A stretch of 64,000 nt of DNA, taken from the NCBI RefSeq assembly GCF_014201375.1, contig NZ_JACHDZ010000002.1, forward strand, positions 1 through 64,000. The letters are read 5' to 3'. The stretch comes from Tunturiibacter empetritectus (GTDB taxonomy: Bacteria > Acidobacteriota > Terriglobia > Terriglobales > Acidobacteriaceae). Below are positions 19,229 to 29,400 of this stretch, piece after piece; the first letter of the stretch is position 1; each line of letters starts with the position of its first letter. The translations under genes and the position numbers were made by a program. The notes under the pieces are model-generated. The model searched no databases. It was not told the origin of the DNA and saw only the letters and a list, made by a program, of their open reading frames with translations.

Positions 19229-19996
19229 ATGAAGATATCGTTTGAAAACAAAGTGGCGCTCGTCACAGGTGCGGCATCTGGGTTGGGACTCGCTACGGCG
19301 AAGGCATTTGCTGATGCAGGCGCTTCCGTAGTGCTGGCCGACTGGAGTGAAAAGGAAGTACGGGCCGCAGCGAAAGACCTCGCGGGCAAAGGCCATAAAA
19401 CCCTAGCGGTCCGCTGTGACGTTTCGGATGACGCGCAGGTAGAAGCCATGGTAAAGCAGACTGTTGCCAGCTTTGGACGGCTCGACGCGGCCTATAACAA
19501 CGCAGGCATCCAGAACGTCCTTGCTGAAACGGCTGACTCACCCCGTGACGACTACGACCGCGTCATGAGCATCAATCTGCGCGGTGTGTGGAGCTGCATG
19601 AAGTTTGAACTGCAGCAGATGCGCGAGCAAGGCAGCGGAGCCATTGTGAACTGCTCTTCGCTCGGAGGCCTTATTGGCGGTAATAAGCGTGGAACCTATC
19701 ACGCTGCGAAGCATGGAGTCATCGGATTCACCAAGAGTGCAGCACTTGAATATGCAACGCGCGGCATTCGCGTAAACGATGTCTGCCCTGGCATGATTCA
19801 AACGCCCATGTCCGACAAGATGATCGCAGAAGGCCAAGGCGAAGAGCTGAATGCGATGCTGAAGGCCTTTGTGCCGATGGCGCGGATGGGGCGGCCGGAG
19901 GAGATCGCGGATGCGGTCCTGTGGCTTTGCAGCGACGCAGCCAGCTACATTACCGGCCAGTCGATCTCAGTCGACGGCGGCTATGTGATGCGCTAG
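19229..19996 (+). CDS. Short-chain dehydrogenase/reductase
   Basis: 255 aa, classical SDR. Cofactor motif TGAASGLG (residues about 14-21), NNAG, a catalytic-type Ser in NCSSLGG, and YHAAK with the catalytic Tyr and Lys; the C-terminal TGQSISVDGGYVM is usual. The acidic Asp in VLADWSE suggests NAD preference. The ATG follows GAAGGAGAAGG. It is the last gene of the aldo/keto reductase run, ending 41 bp from the convergent pullulanase stop. The substrate is unknown. Confidence 0.95.
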   Translation: MKISFENKVALVTGAASGLGLATAKAFADAGASVVLADWSEKEVRAAAKDLAGKGHKTLAVRCDVSDDAQVEAMVKQTVASFGRLDAAYNNAGIQNVLAETADSPRDDYDRVMSINLRGVWSCMKFELQQMREQGSGAIVNCSSLGGLIGGNKRGTYHAAKHGVIGFTKSAALEYATRGIRVNDVCPGMIQTPMSDKMIAEGQGEELNAMLKAFVPMARMGRPEEIADAVLWLCSDAASYITGQSISVDGGYVMR

Positions 19997-20037
19997 AAAA
20001 TGACACCCCTTGACTGAGTAGTGAACCGCTAAGTGAT

Positions 20038-23000
20038 CTACTCGGTTTCAGCCACAAAGACCGCAGTTGTGAGTGCGGGTACTGTCGCAGTCCCCTCTTT
20101 AGAGTTGAACGTGGATAGCCTCGTTTCCGGATCACTGGAGTTTCGCTGCACCGGGTGCAGATGCAGGCCCAAGCCCTGGAGATGAGTATTGGTGAAGGTC
20201 ACGGAAGCATTGGTTGCGTTGAAGACGACAACGATGTGTTTGTAGATTCCGTAGCTCCCGCCATTCGCATCCAGCTTCATCACGATCAGCCCCGGCGTCT
20301 GGTTTGAACCGGTATTCAGAAACGTAAGGTTCCGCTGCACTTCCTCGAATGTGGGCATGCGGAACAACTCCGAACTGTAGCGGATCTGCAACAATTCGCT
20401 GAACGCTGCTTTACTGTATGCGATATTTGCTGGAAGCGGAGTGTAGGCGGGGTTACTGAGCAGCGGCATCATGATGGGCCACTGAGCCTGGTTCTGGCTC
20501 GCAATGGGCAGACCGATGCCCCAGTTTGCGGTCTTACCGCTCCAGTCGATCTTGTTGAACCAGTCACCGGAGTTGTAACTGTTCTGGTCCATGTCCTTGG
20601 AGCGCAGTAGATCGTCGCCTGCCTGGAAGAACGGAATTCCCTCCCCGAGGGTTACAAGGCTCATGCCCATCACCTGCCTGCGGGCACGAGTGGCAATGTT
20701 GTCGTTGTAGCTCGACTTTAGCTGCACCTTATCGAAGAGGTCCTGGTTGTCGTGGACTGAGGCATAGTTCACCGCCTCGATCGGGCTCTTGGTATATCCG
20801 GTTGGTTGTCCGTTGTAGAGCACCTGGGCTCCGGTTACTGTCGCCCCGGCGCTGTCGGTGAAGCTGTAGTCGCGCAGATTTCCCGTGAGTCCTACATCGA
20901 TCCAGTCTGAGTATTGCAACAACTGATTTTGCTGACCATCCAGCGGCGGATTTGAGATGGTGTAATCGCTCGGGTCGGTGAAGAGCCCCGTGGCGAAGCC
21001 CTGCACGCGCTCGTCGGTAAACGGACTGCCGCCGTGGATGCCATCGCGTATGCGATCGTTGAAGGTGCCAACGCCAAAACCGTAGAGATTAATCTGCGAG
21101 GCGTTAGGCCCTATCTGATTGTTTGCGGTATCTCCGAAGTTGAAGCCTTCTCCATACAAGTAGATCTTCGATCCGTCGACGCCATCTTTCTCAAGAGTAA
21201 GTGCCTGAAGGGCGTGCTGGATGGCCTGCACGTTATAAGTGAACATGAAGCTCAGGATGTCGAAGCGGAAGCCATCGATCTTATAGTCCTTCGCGTTGAG
21301 CACGAGGGTGTCGATGATCAGCTTTTCCATCATGCGATGTTCGCTTGCGGTATCCGGGCAGCACGAACCTGTTTCGAGGTTTCCATTCGCATCGAGGCGG
21401 TGATAGTAGTTTGGCACTACCTCGTCGAGATTGGAATTGGGTCCCTCGCCGCTGGCATTGGTGTGATTGAAGACGACATCCTGGACTACGCGCAGTCCGG
21501 CTTTGTGAAGGCCGTCTACCATGACTCGATATTCGCGCACGCGGTTATCGGGATTGATCGCGTAGCTACCCTCAGGCGTCATGTAGTGCACGGGATCGTA
21601 GCCCCAGTTGTACGCAGGACTAGTCTGGCTTGCCGTGACGGCTGCCTGCTGCTGCTGGCCATCCGGCGGATAAGCCGCCAGACCGGTGGGAATGATCCAT
21701 TTGGATTTGTCTTCATTCACGCTCGCGAAGTGGAAGGAAGGCAAGATATGGACTGCCTTGAGTCCGCTTTCGGCCAGAGAGCGAAGATGCATCATACCGT
21801 CCGAACCCCGGTCCGCAAAGGCTTCGTACATTCCGCGATGAGCCAACGGAACTGTGAGATCGTTCACGCTGAAGTCGCGGATATGAAGTTCATAGATGCT
21901 CATATCGCTGACGCTTCTTAGCGGAGGTGACGTCTCCTCGTCCCAACCTGCGGGCTTCGTCTTGTCGGAGTCGAGATCCGTGATTCTGCTCTTGGTGCCA
22001 TTCAATGCGATATCGATCGAATAGGGATCAGTGGTGACATTGGTGTCCACCGCGCCGTCGGCTGACACCCACACCTTCACGCTGTAGAGATAGTATTTTC
22101 CTTTCCAGCTGGGGTCGCCTTTCGCTACCCATACTCCATCGTGCTCATGCATTGGGACGACGGTGGAAGGCGCCGTATCGGATTCGTGATCGAAGAGCTG
22201 CAGGAAGACGCTCTGCGCGGTGGGAGCCCAGAGTTTCAGCTTCACGGCGCAATCCTCATCGTCAGGCCAATCGCGCCAGTCTTTGTCGTCCCAATGGTGA
22301 ACGACGACGCCCAGCTTGCCGGGGTAGTAGTAGAGATCATCGAGAACGCCAGCGAATTGAATGCCAGTAGCATAGTTCAACATCCCATTTGAACCGATTG
22401 CGGAAAACGCTAGCTGTCCTTCGAGCGCAGTCTGCAAGGTCGAAAGTTGCGTATTCTCCGGTAGCTGGAGGACGGTGTACCCGCTCAATTGCGGGTAGCG
22501 GAGCAACTCATCCGCAGTCAGGGCTCCGCCAACAGTGAGCGGAATATTGACACCTCCGGTAACGCCGGTGGGAGTTACAGACAGGCCGCCGGTGAGGCTG
22601 GAACTGATCGCGAAGGTATCTCCACTTTGAGCAAACTGCGGCTGGATGGCCACTCGCTGGCGATCAAGCCAGTATGCCTGCTCGACGTTCAGGAGACTAT
22701 TCAGTATCTGGGTGGGAGTTGGCGTTGTGGTGAAGACAGTCGCGTTGCCTGAGATTACCCATGCCTGGGTGTCGCTGGCGACATTCAGATGCATATCAGG
22801 TCCGGGATCTTTCACCCCGGTAGAGATGTTGTGGACGATAAATCCGAGGTCCTTCGGGTTGGGAATCAGACTTACGTCGAAGTAAGCGCCGTAGGAGTCG
22901 TGGCTGGTCACTCCGGTCAGTCCGTCGTTGTAGTCGCCGGTGTACTCCGCTGTATCGTTGAAGGCATAGACGGTCCAGTTCGCATAGTTCCCGTCGGGCC

Positions 23001-23493
23001 GGTAGTAGTGAATGCGGGCGTACCCGGGCAACAGTGCGGCAGGATTGGTCAGGCTGGGTGCGGCTGTATACAGCTTGGCTATCCCGGAGTAAGCCCAATA
23101 CTCAATCCCCTGCGTGGCCGGATCTACAAACAGATTGCTGGGAGTGTCCTTCTGGTCTCCGCCCGACGCCGTTGGGTTGTGAATGATGATGCCAACCTCT
23201 TGCGCGCCGGGTGTCACTCCAACGTCAAAATACGCGCCGAAGCTGTCCGTTCCAGTCACCTGAACCGGACCGCCGCCATAGTTGCCGGTGTCTTCCGTGG
23301 TGTTATCGAAGGCGTAGACCGTCCAGCCGCTATAGTTGCCGTCCGGTCGATGGTAGTGAATGCGTATGTCACCCGAGGGGATAGCCGGATCGGCCCCAAA
23401 GGCCGGGGCCGACGCAAAAACGCATAGCAGAAACATCAGGGCGCGAGAACTGGCCCTGCACAGAAGGCGCGGTGTTCCAATCCGGATTTTCAT
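20038..23493 (-). CDS. pulA: Secreted pullulanase-type alpha-1,6-glucosidase (GH13)
   Basis: 1,151 aa from the ATG at 23493, which follows GGGGAG and opens with a signal peptide (about 1-33, cleavage near AFGAD). Two pullulanase-associated starch-binding domains come first (about 38-130 and 150-245; both start with I.YHRPDGNYS/A.WTVYAF), then N2 and CBM48-like modules, the GH13 barrel and a C-terminal DUF3372-like domain. The catalytic set reads as nucleophile Asp745 (GFRFDIL), acid/base Glu782 (YGEGF) and stabiliser Asp915 (HDNQD). It cleaves alpha-1,6 branches of pullulan, amylopectin or glycogen outside the cell. The arrangement is intact and full length. Confidence 0.95.
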   Translation of the reverse strand: MKIRIGTPRLLCRASSRALMFLLCVFASAPAFGADPAIPSGDIRIHYHRPDGNYSGWTVYAFDNTTEDTGNYGGGPVQVTGTDSFGAYFDVGVTPGAQEVGIIIHNPTASGGDQKDTPSNLFVDPATQGIEYWAYSGIAKLYTAAPSLTNPAALLPGYARIHYYRPDGNYANWTVYAFNDTAEYTGDYNDGLTGVTSHDSYGAYFDVSLIPNPKDLGFIVHNISTGVKDPGPDMHLNVASDTQAWVISGNATVFTTTPTPTQILNSLLNVEQAYWLDRQRVAIQPQFAQSGDTFAISSSLTGGLSVTPTGVTGGVNIPLTVGGALTADELLRYPQLSGYTVLQLPENTQLSTLQTALEGQLAFSAIGSNGMLNYATGIQFAGVLDDLYYYPGKLGVVVHHWDDKDWRDWPDDEDCAVKLKLWAPTAQSVFLQLFDHESDTAPSTVVPMHEHDGVWVAKGDPSWKGKYYLYSVKVWVSADGAVDTNVTTDPYSIDIALNGTKSRITDLDSDKTKPAGWDEETSPPLRSVSDMSIYELHIRDFSVNDLTVPLAHRGMYEAFADRGSDGMMHLRSLAESGLKAVHILPSFHFASVNEDKSKWIIPTGLAAYPPDGQQQQAAVTASQTSPAYNWGYDPVHYMTPEGSYAINPDNRVREYRVMVDGLHKAGLRVVQDVVFNHTNASGEGPNSNLDEVVPNYYHRLDANGNLETGSCCPDTASEHRMMEKLIIDTLVLNAKDYKIDGFRFDILSFMFTYNVQAIQHALQALTLEKDGVDGSKIYLYGEGFNFGDTANNQIGPNASQINLYGFGVGTFNDRIRDGIHGGSPFTDERVQGFATGLFTDPSDYTISNPPLDGQQNQLLQYSDWIDVGLTGNLRDYSFTDSAGATVTGAQVLYNGQPTGYTKSPIEAVNYASVHDNQDLFDKVQLKSSYNDNIATRARRQVMGMSLVTLGEGIPFFQAGDDLLRSKDMDQNSYNSGDWFNKIDWSGKTANWGIGLPIASQNQAQWPIMMPLLSNPAYTPLPANIAYSKAAFSELLQIRYSSELFRMPTFEEVQRNLTFLNTGSNQTPGLIVMKLDANGGSYGIYKHIVVVFNATNASVTFTNTHLQGLGLHLHPVQRNSSDPETRLSTFNSKEGTATVPALTTAVFVAETE

Positions 23494-24175
23494 GAGTGGC
23501 TCCCCGAGGAAACTGGCTGGATTCGTTTGAGTCAAGGGCGCGATCGTTCGCGGTCGCCGAAGGCATCCAATGGCAGCGTCGCGACATTAGTTGAATAGAA
23601 CTTCTGGTGTCAAGGGAATTGAGACCTCATTCGCCTCAGCCCGGAAGAGAGCCGGTAGGCGGCGCGGTTCGATTCCGTCTCTGACCATCACCTAAAATCA
23701 ATAACTTACAGTAATTTGTCACAAGCCCTCCGCACGAAGGCTCGTGAGGTTTTCGCGTAAGTGTCTCCTGCCAAGTAAACAAATTTTCCGATCAGTGATG
23801 TTCGCGCATTGGTCGCACTCAAGTCCGATTTTTGGCGGCCATCGAATCGATTTGACTGTGATAAATAAGGGTCAGACGATGAGCACCGCCAGCCTTTTTC
23901 GGCCAGCAGCGCGTCAAACCCACAACTTGCAAAGAAAAGAGTTGAACTCTGCAGTCACTGCGCAAGCAGAACGCCACTCCCCCCACCAAAGCAGTTCAAG
24001 TCGGCGCCGAGATTGTGCGTTGCAGAAAAATCGATTTGAATTGATGGCAGCAAATCTCCAGCTCCACGCAGTGATCGGCACTAAATGATCGACGAACTCA
24101 AACCGAGCCCAACTAAGACGATTCGATACCTGAGGATTATGGTCGATTGAAAACCTATCTACTCGCAGTCTTGGC
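23494..24175. other. Gene-poor gap left of the scarred zone
   Basis: 682 bp without a convincing intact gene. It contains a tRNA-3'-end-like sequence at 23665-23711 (own entry). Just before 24176 another frame (24148-24246) encodes a short signal-peptide-like stretch, KTYLLAVLACVIALPIAWKL, that stops soon after; it may be the stump of another gene. Confidence 0.6.
23665..23711 (+). other. tRNA 3'-end-like attachment-site remnant
   Basis: CGGTTCGATTCCGTCTCTG followed by ACCATCA resembles a tRNA T-arm loop, acceptor strand and near-CCA end. The upstream tRNA body is missing (the T-stem 5' side does not pair). It continues into an AATCAATAACTTACAG tail. A related sequence lies inverted at 34573-34620. 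Such 3' ends are typical footprints of tyrosine-integrase elements. Confidence 0.6.
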
Positions 24176-26145
24176 GTGTGTGATCGCACTGCCTATCGCC
24201 TGGAAGCTCGACGCTCCCTCTTCCTTCGCACGAAAAATGACCGGCTGAATTTGCTCCTGAACGTAACTAACCAAATCACCTTGAATCTGGAACTTCGAGA
24301 GTTGCTGCGCGCTATCTCAGCTAACATCTGTGGGGTTATGCGGTGCGACATGGTGGCCATCACCCTGCCTGCCGGCCCATCCAAAGGCCAAAGGCTTCTG
24401 GCACTGGATTTCCCAAAAGGCAAAGGACTCATTAGAGAAGGATTGCTTCTGACGCCCGCTGGCCCAGGCGGGAGAGCTCGTGAAAGCTTGAAACCGACGC
24501 TCGTGAGCCCGCTCGACCCCGACGCATTCTCCCCGGAGGTACGAGAGTTGGCCATTGCTGAGGGCCTGCAGCAACACTGTGTGATACCACTCGCGAACCT
24601 GGGTCGAGCGTTGGGGGCACTGGTGATTGCCAGAACAACGGATGTCTCTTTCTCGCCAGACGACTTAGAGTTTCTTGCACAAGTTTCAGGCCAGATCGCC
24701 ATCGCAGTTGAGAACGCTTTGGCGTTTCAAGAGGTTTCTGGATTAAGAGATCGGTTGCAGTTGCTCCTCAATCTGACGACACAAATCACCTCGAGCCTGG
24801 ACCTGCGGGAGGTCTTGCGGGCGGTTGCAGCCAATATACGCGAACTCATACACGCAGATGCCGTAACCGTTTTGCTGCCCGACGCAACGTCGGGAAAATT
24901 CAAACTATTTGCTGTCGATTTTCCGCACGGGCAGGGGGTTATCAAGGAAGAATTGTTGTTTACGCCAGGCGCCGCCGGTAGAAAAGCAGTGGACACCATG
25001 AAACCTGTGGTGGGTTACGCGCCGGAACTGGACGAACGCGAATCTTCTGAGGTGCGTGATATCGCGGCTGCCGAAGGCATGAAGGCTTCTTGTCTTATTC
25101 CGCTCGTAAGTCGCGGCCGGGTCCTAGGAATTCTCTCGATTTTACGCACGACCGAGACCCAGTTTACGCCGGAGGATGTTGATCTCCTCACCCAGGCTTC
25201 AGGACAAATCGCGATCGCAGTCGAGAACGCTTTAGCGTACGGCCAAATCTCCGAGCTCAAGGACAAGCTCGCCCTGGAGAAGGTCTATCTTGAAGAAGAA
25301 ATCCGCATTGAAATGAACTTCGAGAGCATCGTGGGAAACAGCCCCGCATTAAATGCGTTCTAGAGCTGGTTGAAACGGTTGCTCCCAGCGATTCCACGGT
25401 CCTGCTATTTGGCGAGACAGGCACAGGGAAGGAGTTGGCAAACCGTCGGAATTGCCGCACAATTTAGCTTAACAAGGGTGCTATCCCTACGCCGACTGCG
25501 CTCATGAATCGCGCGGGCAACCTGGGGGGCACACGAACTCTTCGCACGGATGCCCGGCTGATTGCGGCAACGAATCGCGATCTGAAATCGATGGTAGAGG
25601 AGCAGAAATTCCGATCCGATTTGTACTATCGGCTGAATGTGTTCCCCATCAGAGTGCCGGCGTTGCGCGAGCGAAAGGACGATATTCCCCTGCTGGTGCG
25701 TCACTTCGTCAAGGAATTCAGCCGCCGGAATCAGCGCGTGATCGACACCATCCCCTCTGAAACCATGCAGGCGTTAATCCGCTATCACTGGCCTGGGAAT
25801 ATTCGAGAACTTCAAAACGTGATCGAGCGCGCGGTGCTCATTTCAAAGAGCCCCATCCTGAATGTATCTCTGGCTGAGCTGAAACCGGAGCCGAACTCCG
25901 TGCCCAGTCCATCTCCTGTAAGCCCCAGGTCCGCCCCGCAGGAAAACCTTCAGGACATGGTGGAGTGGACGGAGCGAAATCAAATCCTCCGCGCTTTGGA
26001 GGAGACGAACGGTGTGGTCTCAGGACCAAACGGAGCAGCTGCTCGCCTCGGAGTCAAGCGTTCGACGCTCCAGCACAAAATGCGGAGGCTTGGAATTCGC
26101 CTCTCCCGTACAGCCTTAGAAGACGCCGGGCCACCCTTGCAATAG
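24176..26145 (+). pseudogene. Broken FhlA-type sigma-54 activator (GAF-GAF-AAA+-Fis)
   Basis: The first frame (24176-25363) carries two GAF domains (about residues 25-185 and 195-375) and the linker FESIVGNSPAL typical of FhlA-like activators. A one-base loss in the A-run near 25351 puts it into a stop; the next frame continues VLELVETVAPSDSTVLLFGE with the Walker A motif GETGTGK (25411-25431). The following 75 bp (25444-25518) are inverted: the minus strand encodes the expected RAIHERSRRRD...VKLNCAAIPT. About 65 family residues with the GAFTGA loop and Walker B are then missing. The remaining frame (25504-26145) resumes at LGGTRTLRTDARLIAATNRD through the AAA+ end, WPGNIRELQNVIERA and a Fis-type HTH. 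It cannot make a working activator. Confidence 0.92.
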
Positions 26146-26193
26146 CCTCAACTTTGCGTCGACCACTCTGAGCCTATCTCCGACTCTCAACTC

Positions 26194-26352
26194 TCATTCA
26201 GAATCGAGCGATTCGCCTGAAAGAGAGCGAGCCGCGCTCAGGATCTGACCGAACTGCGCGTCCTGTACGCCGTTATCCGGCGTGCTGTAGTTGGTGAGGT
26301 TGAGGAGGTTGAAGAGCTCCGCTCTTAACTGGAGTTTGCGAAAACTGTCTAG
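26194..26352 (-). pseudogene. C-terminal remnant of an Oar-like TonB-dependent receptor
   Basis: The minus strand encodes RKLQLRAELFNLLNLTNYST, then PDNGVQDAQFGQILSAARS and a stop at 26194-26196. This is the usual last barrel strand pattern (FNLLN.TN......FGQI..A) of acidobacterial carboxypeptidase-regulatory-like/TonB receptors. Upstream it meets a stop at once, so only about 50 residues survive. Confidence 0.78.
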
Positions 26353-26440
26353 CTACCAGCCGTCAGATGGAGCTATAGGGCTAGGCCGTCAGGAGGCCTG
26401 TATGAACCGATTTTTTGGATCTAGGCCCTATGTTTACGTC

Positions 26441-29400
26441 CTACTGGACGATCAAGGTCAATGTGCTGTTATGCTGAACCGCTCCACTGGTTGCGGTAAC
26501 TACGAGGGTATAGGTCTGCGCGGATGACGTTCCCTTTCCTCCACAACCGGTGATCCCAGCGCCCAAAGCTACAGCGGTTATAACCAGCAGTTTTGAGCCG
26601 AAGCGCTTTTTCGATCTTCTAAGGCGGCGCCACGTTGCTACTGGAAACACAAACATTGCGAGTGTGAACGGAGTTAGGCTGTGCGGCCATAGTCTGCCAT
26701 TGATGGCCGTCTTTGCCGCAGTCTGGATATTTAGTGTTACGGTCTGAGCGGCTCCATTGGCCGGAATCGACGAAGGCGTAAACGTTGCCGTTGCCCCGTT
26801 GGGCAGGCCAGACACGGTAAATGTGACTGCTGCAGGATAGCCACCAGACATTGGGGTCAATGAAAAGCTGTACATGGCCACCTGACCGGCCTGAACTGTC
26901 TGTGTGGTAGTGCCGCCGGCAGCGAAGGCGAAATCAGTTGGGGCAGCATTCACTGTGACTGAGGCGCTGCCACTGCCGGAGGAAAAGTTTGTATCGCCGG
27001 AGTAACTTACATTCAGCGTGTGCGCACCGGCAGCCAGAGAACTTGTCGTGAAGCTTGCCTGTCCGTTTGTGAGCGTAGCAGATCCCAGTGCCGTCGTTCC
27101 ATCGAGGAAGTTTATAGTGCCGGTAGGCGTGCCCGCCCCGGCGGAGCTAACCGTCACAGTCACTGTCTCTGTGTTGCCAACAACGATAGACGAAGCACTG
27201 AGTTGTAGGCTGACAGCGCTTGTAGCCTGCGTAACAGTCAGGGTACCGGCGCCAAAGTTGAAGGCGTAATTTGTTGCCGCCAACGTGCCTTGAGCAGCGG
27301 AAATGGGATAGCTGCCTGCGGAGGATGTCGTCGTTGTCGACGTTGTAAGAGCAGGCGCACCGCTGAGCACTGAGGCGGAGTCGCCGTTTACGAAGCCGCT
27401 CGTGCTGAAGGTGAAGATAGGATTCGCTGCGCCGTAGGTGCGTGTGGCGTTCACGGGCGTGATGGTGAGTTGAGCAGGTGTTACGGCCAAGGTTGTCGTG
27501 CTCGTCACTACCGCGTAGGTGACAGTGTCAGTTGGTGTGAAGGTCGTGCTGAGCGTCTGGCTTCCGACCCCGAGAACCGTACCGGCGACGGGCGAGTAGG
27601 AAAAGACACCGGGCACGGAAGCGGAGGCGTTGAGTTGTGTGCTGCCAAGGGGCGTGCCATAGGTAATTGCTGCCGGATTAGTCCAGGTGATGGCAGGGTT
27701 TGGTTTTACTGCCTGTACGCAGGTGGCTGGAATAATCACTACGGTCGACTTTGCGGCCGATTGACCGCTCGCGTCATAGGCACGGGCGACCAAATTGACT
27801 GACCCACTGCCCGGAACGGTCAAGGTAAAGGGAAGGTTCCCCGTGGGAATTCCAATGTAGGTCGCTCCACCGGTGATGCTGAACTGGACAAGAGTCAGGT
27901 TCGCGCCCTGTGCACCCGGAGCGGCTGCGACCGTAGCATTCACGCAGTTCGAAGAGTTTGCAGCTGTAGTCAGCGACAAAGTCGGTCTGGCCCCGCTGAT
28001 CAACACACTCACTGAGGTGGAGATCGAGTTGCCGTCGGAGTCGGTGGCGGTGAGAGTCAGGTTGTGGGTACCCGGGTTAAGTGAGACAGAAAGAGGAGAG
28101 CCATTTCCTAGAGTCCCCTGAATATCCGATTTCCATACGAGGCTGGTACCGTGGAGCATGCCGTCATCCGGATCATAGGCTGCGCCGATGAGCAGCAGTG
28201 GGTCTGCGGTCGCATGGACAAAGTTAGCGGCCGGGGAAAGGATCTGCACAATGGTTGGAACCTTACGGCCAACCGAGAACGGGATCGAAGTCGCGTTTCC
28301 TGTATTGACCCCATCTGAGACAAGCACCTTGATGAGCGCCGTGGCACCATTCGTTCCGGGCAAAGAACCGAAATCGAGGCTGAGCCCATTGTCCGCAATC
28401 TCGCCCATTTGCGACCAGGTTGCACCACTGTTAGATGAATAGAGGACGCGCGAAGTGAGCGCGCTTGAGGGCGATGTTGCCGTCCAACTGACAGTCTGGA
28501 GGCCGGAGGCACTGAATCCAGCTACTGGACTGGTGATGCTCACAGAAGGAGCCGTGCCGGTAATGGCCACGTTCCCAATGAGTGTGCCGGTGGAGTCCTT
28601 GACAACGAGGGACGAGACACCTGACGTCACCGGAATCGACACGGCGAAGGTTGGATCGAAAACCAGGTCGGGACCGGTAGCAATGTCAGTGCCTGAGCCT
28701 ATGGGTGTGAAGTACCTGGTATACAGGGCTAGACCCGCGGAGTTTTGCTCTTCGATGGAGTAGGTACCTGCGCCGGGGTCAGAGGTGCCGTTAAGGGTGT
28801 CCTGAAAGATAGGATCAAACACAACGCCGGTGGATTGAATCGCGCCCGATACCAGCCAGTATGGGCCGATAACTGGAGCCGATGCGTGTGGGTGCGCAAG
28901 TTGACTTGCTTCGGCGTGAACGGGACTGCGTAGTCGATCGCCAACGGGCGTGCCGCCTCCCAGTGTTTGGGTGACGGTATCGTATCTCTGCGGAGATATC
29001 CAGCGCGGAGAGCAGTAGCTCATCAATTCGAAGGTTGAATTGGGATCGAGTACCGTTCCCGTTGACACATCGAAGGGATATTCGTATTGAATGGAGCTCT
29101 GTACATTATTAGTAATCATCGGGTGCCAATCTGTGGTGGAATCTGCGGCCAGGTTGTAGCAACCCGGTGGCATATCGGATTCTGGTCCCCGAATATTGGT
29201 ATGGCGAAGACCGAGCGTATGGCCCGTCTCGTGGGTCACCACAGTCGCAGTGGCGTCCACTCCAAGTCGTTCGGTGAAATCGGCTGACGTGGCCCCGCGT
29301 CCCGGAATTTTGTAGGCCACACCAGTATCGGCACTGATCTTGCCGGTGGGGTCCAGATTGTGACGGTAAATTCCGTACCGTAATGAGTAGGTATTGGCCG

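Noticed and set aside
20014..20048. Bidirectional terminator between the SDR and pullulanase genes
   Set aside because: CTGAGTAG/CTACTCGG arms pair with one mismatch but the loop is 16-17 bases and no U-run follows.
23641..23690. Intact tRNA gene
   Set aside because: Only the T-loop and acceptor 3' part are recognisable; the T-stem 5' side does not pair and no D or anticodon arm is found.
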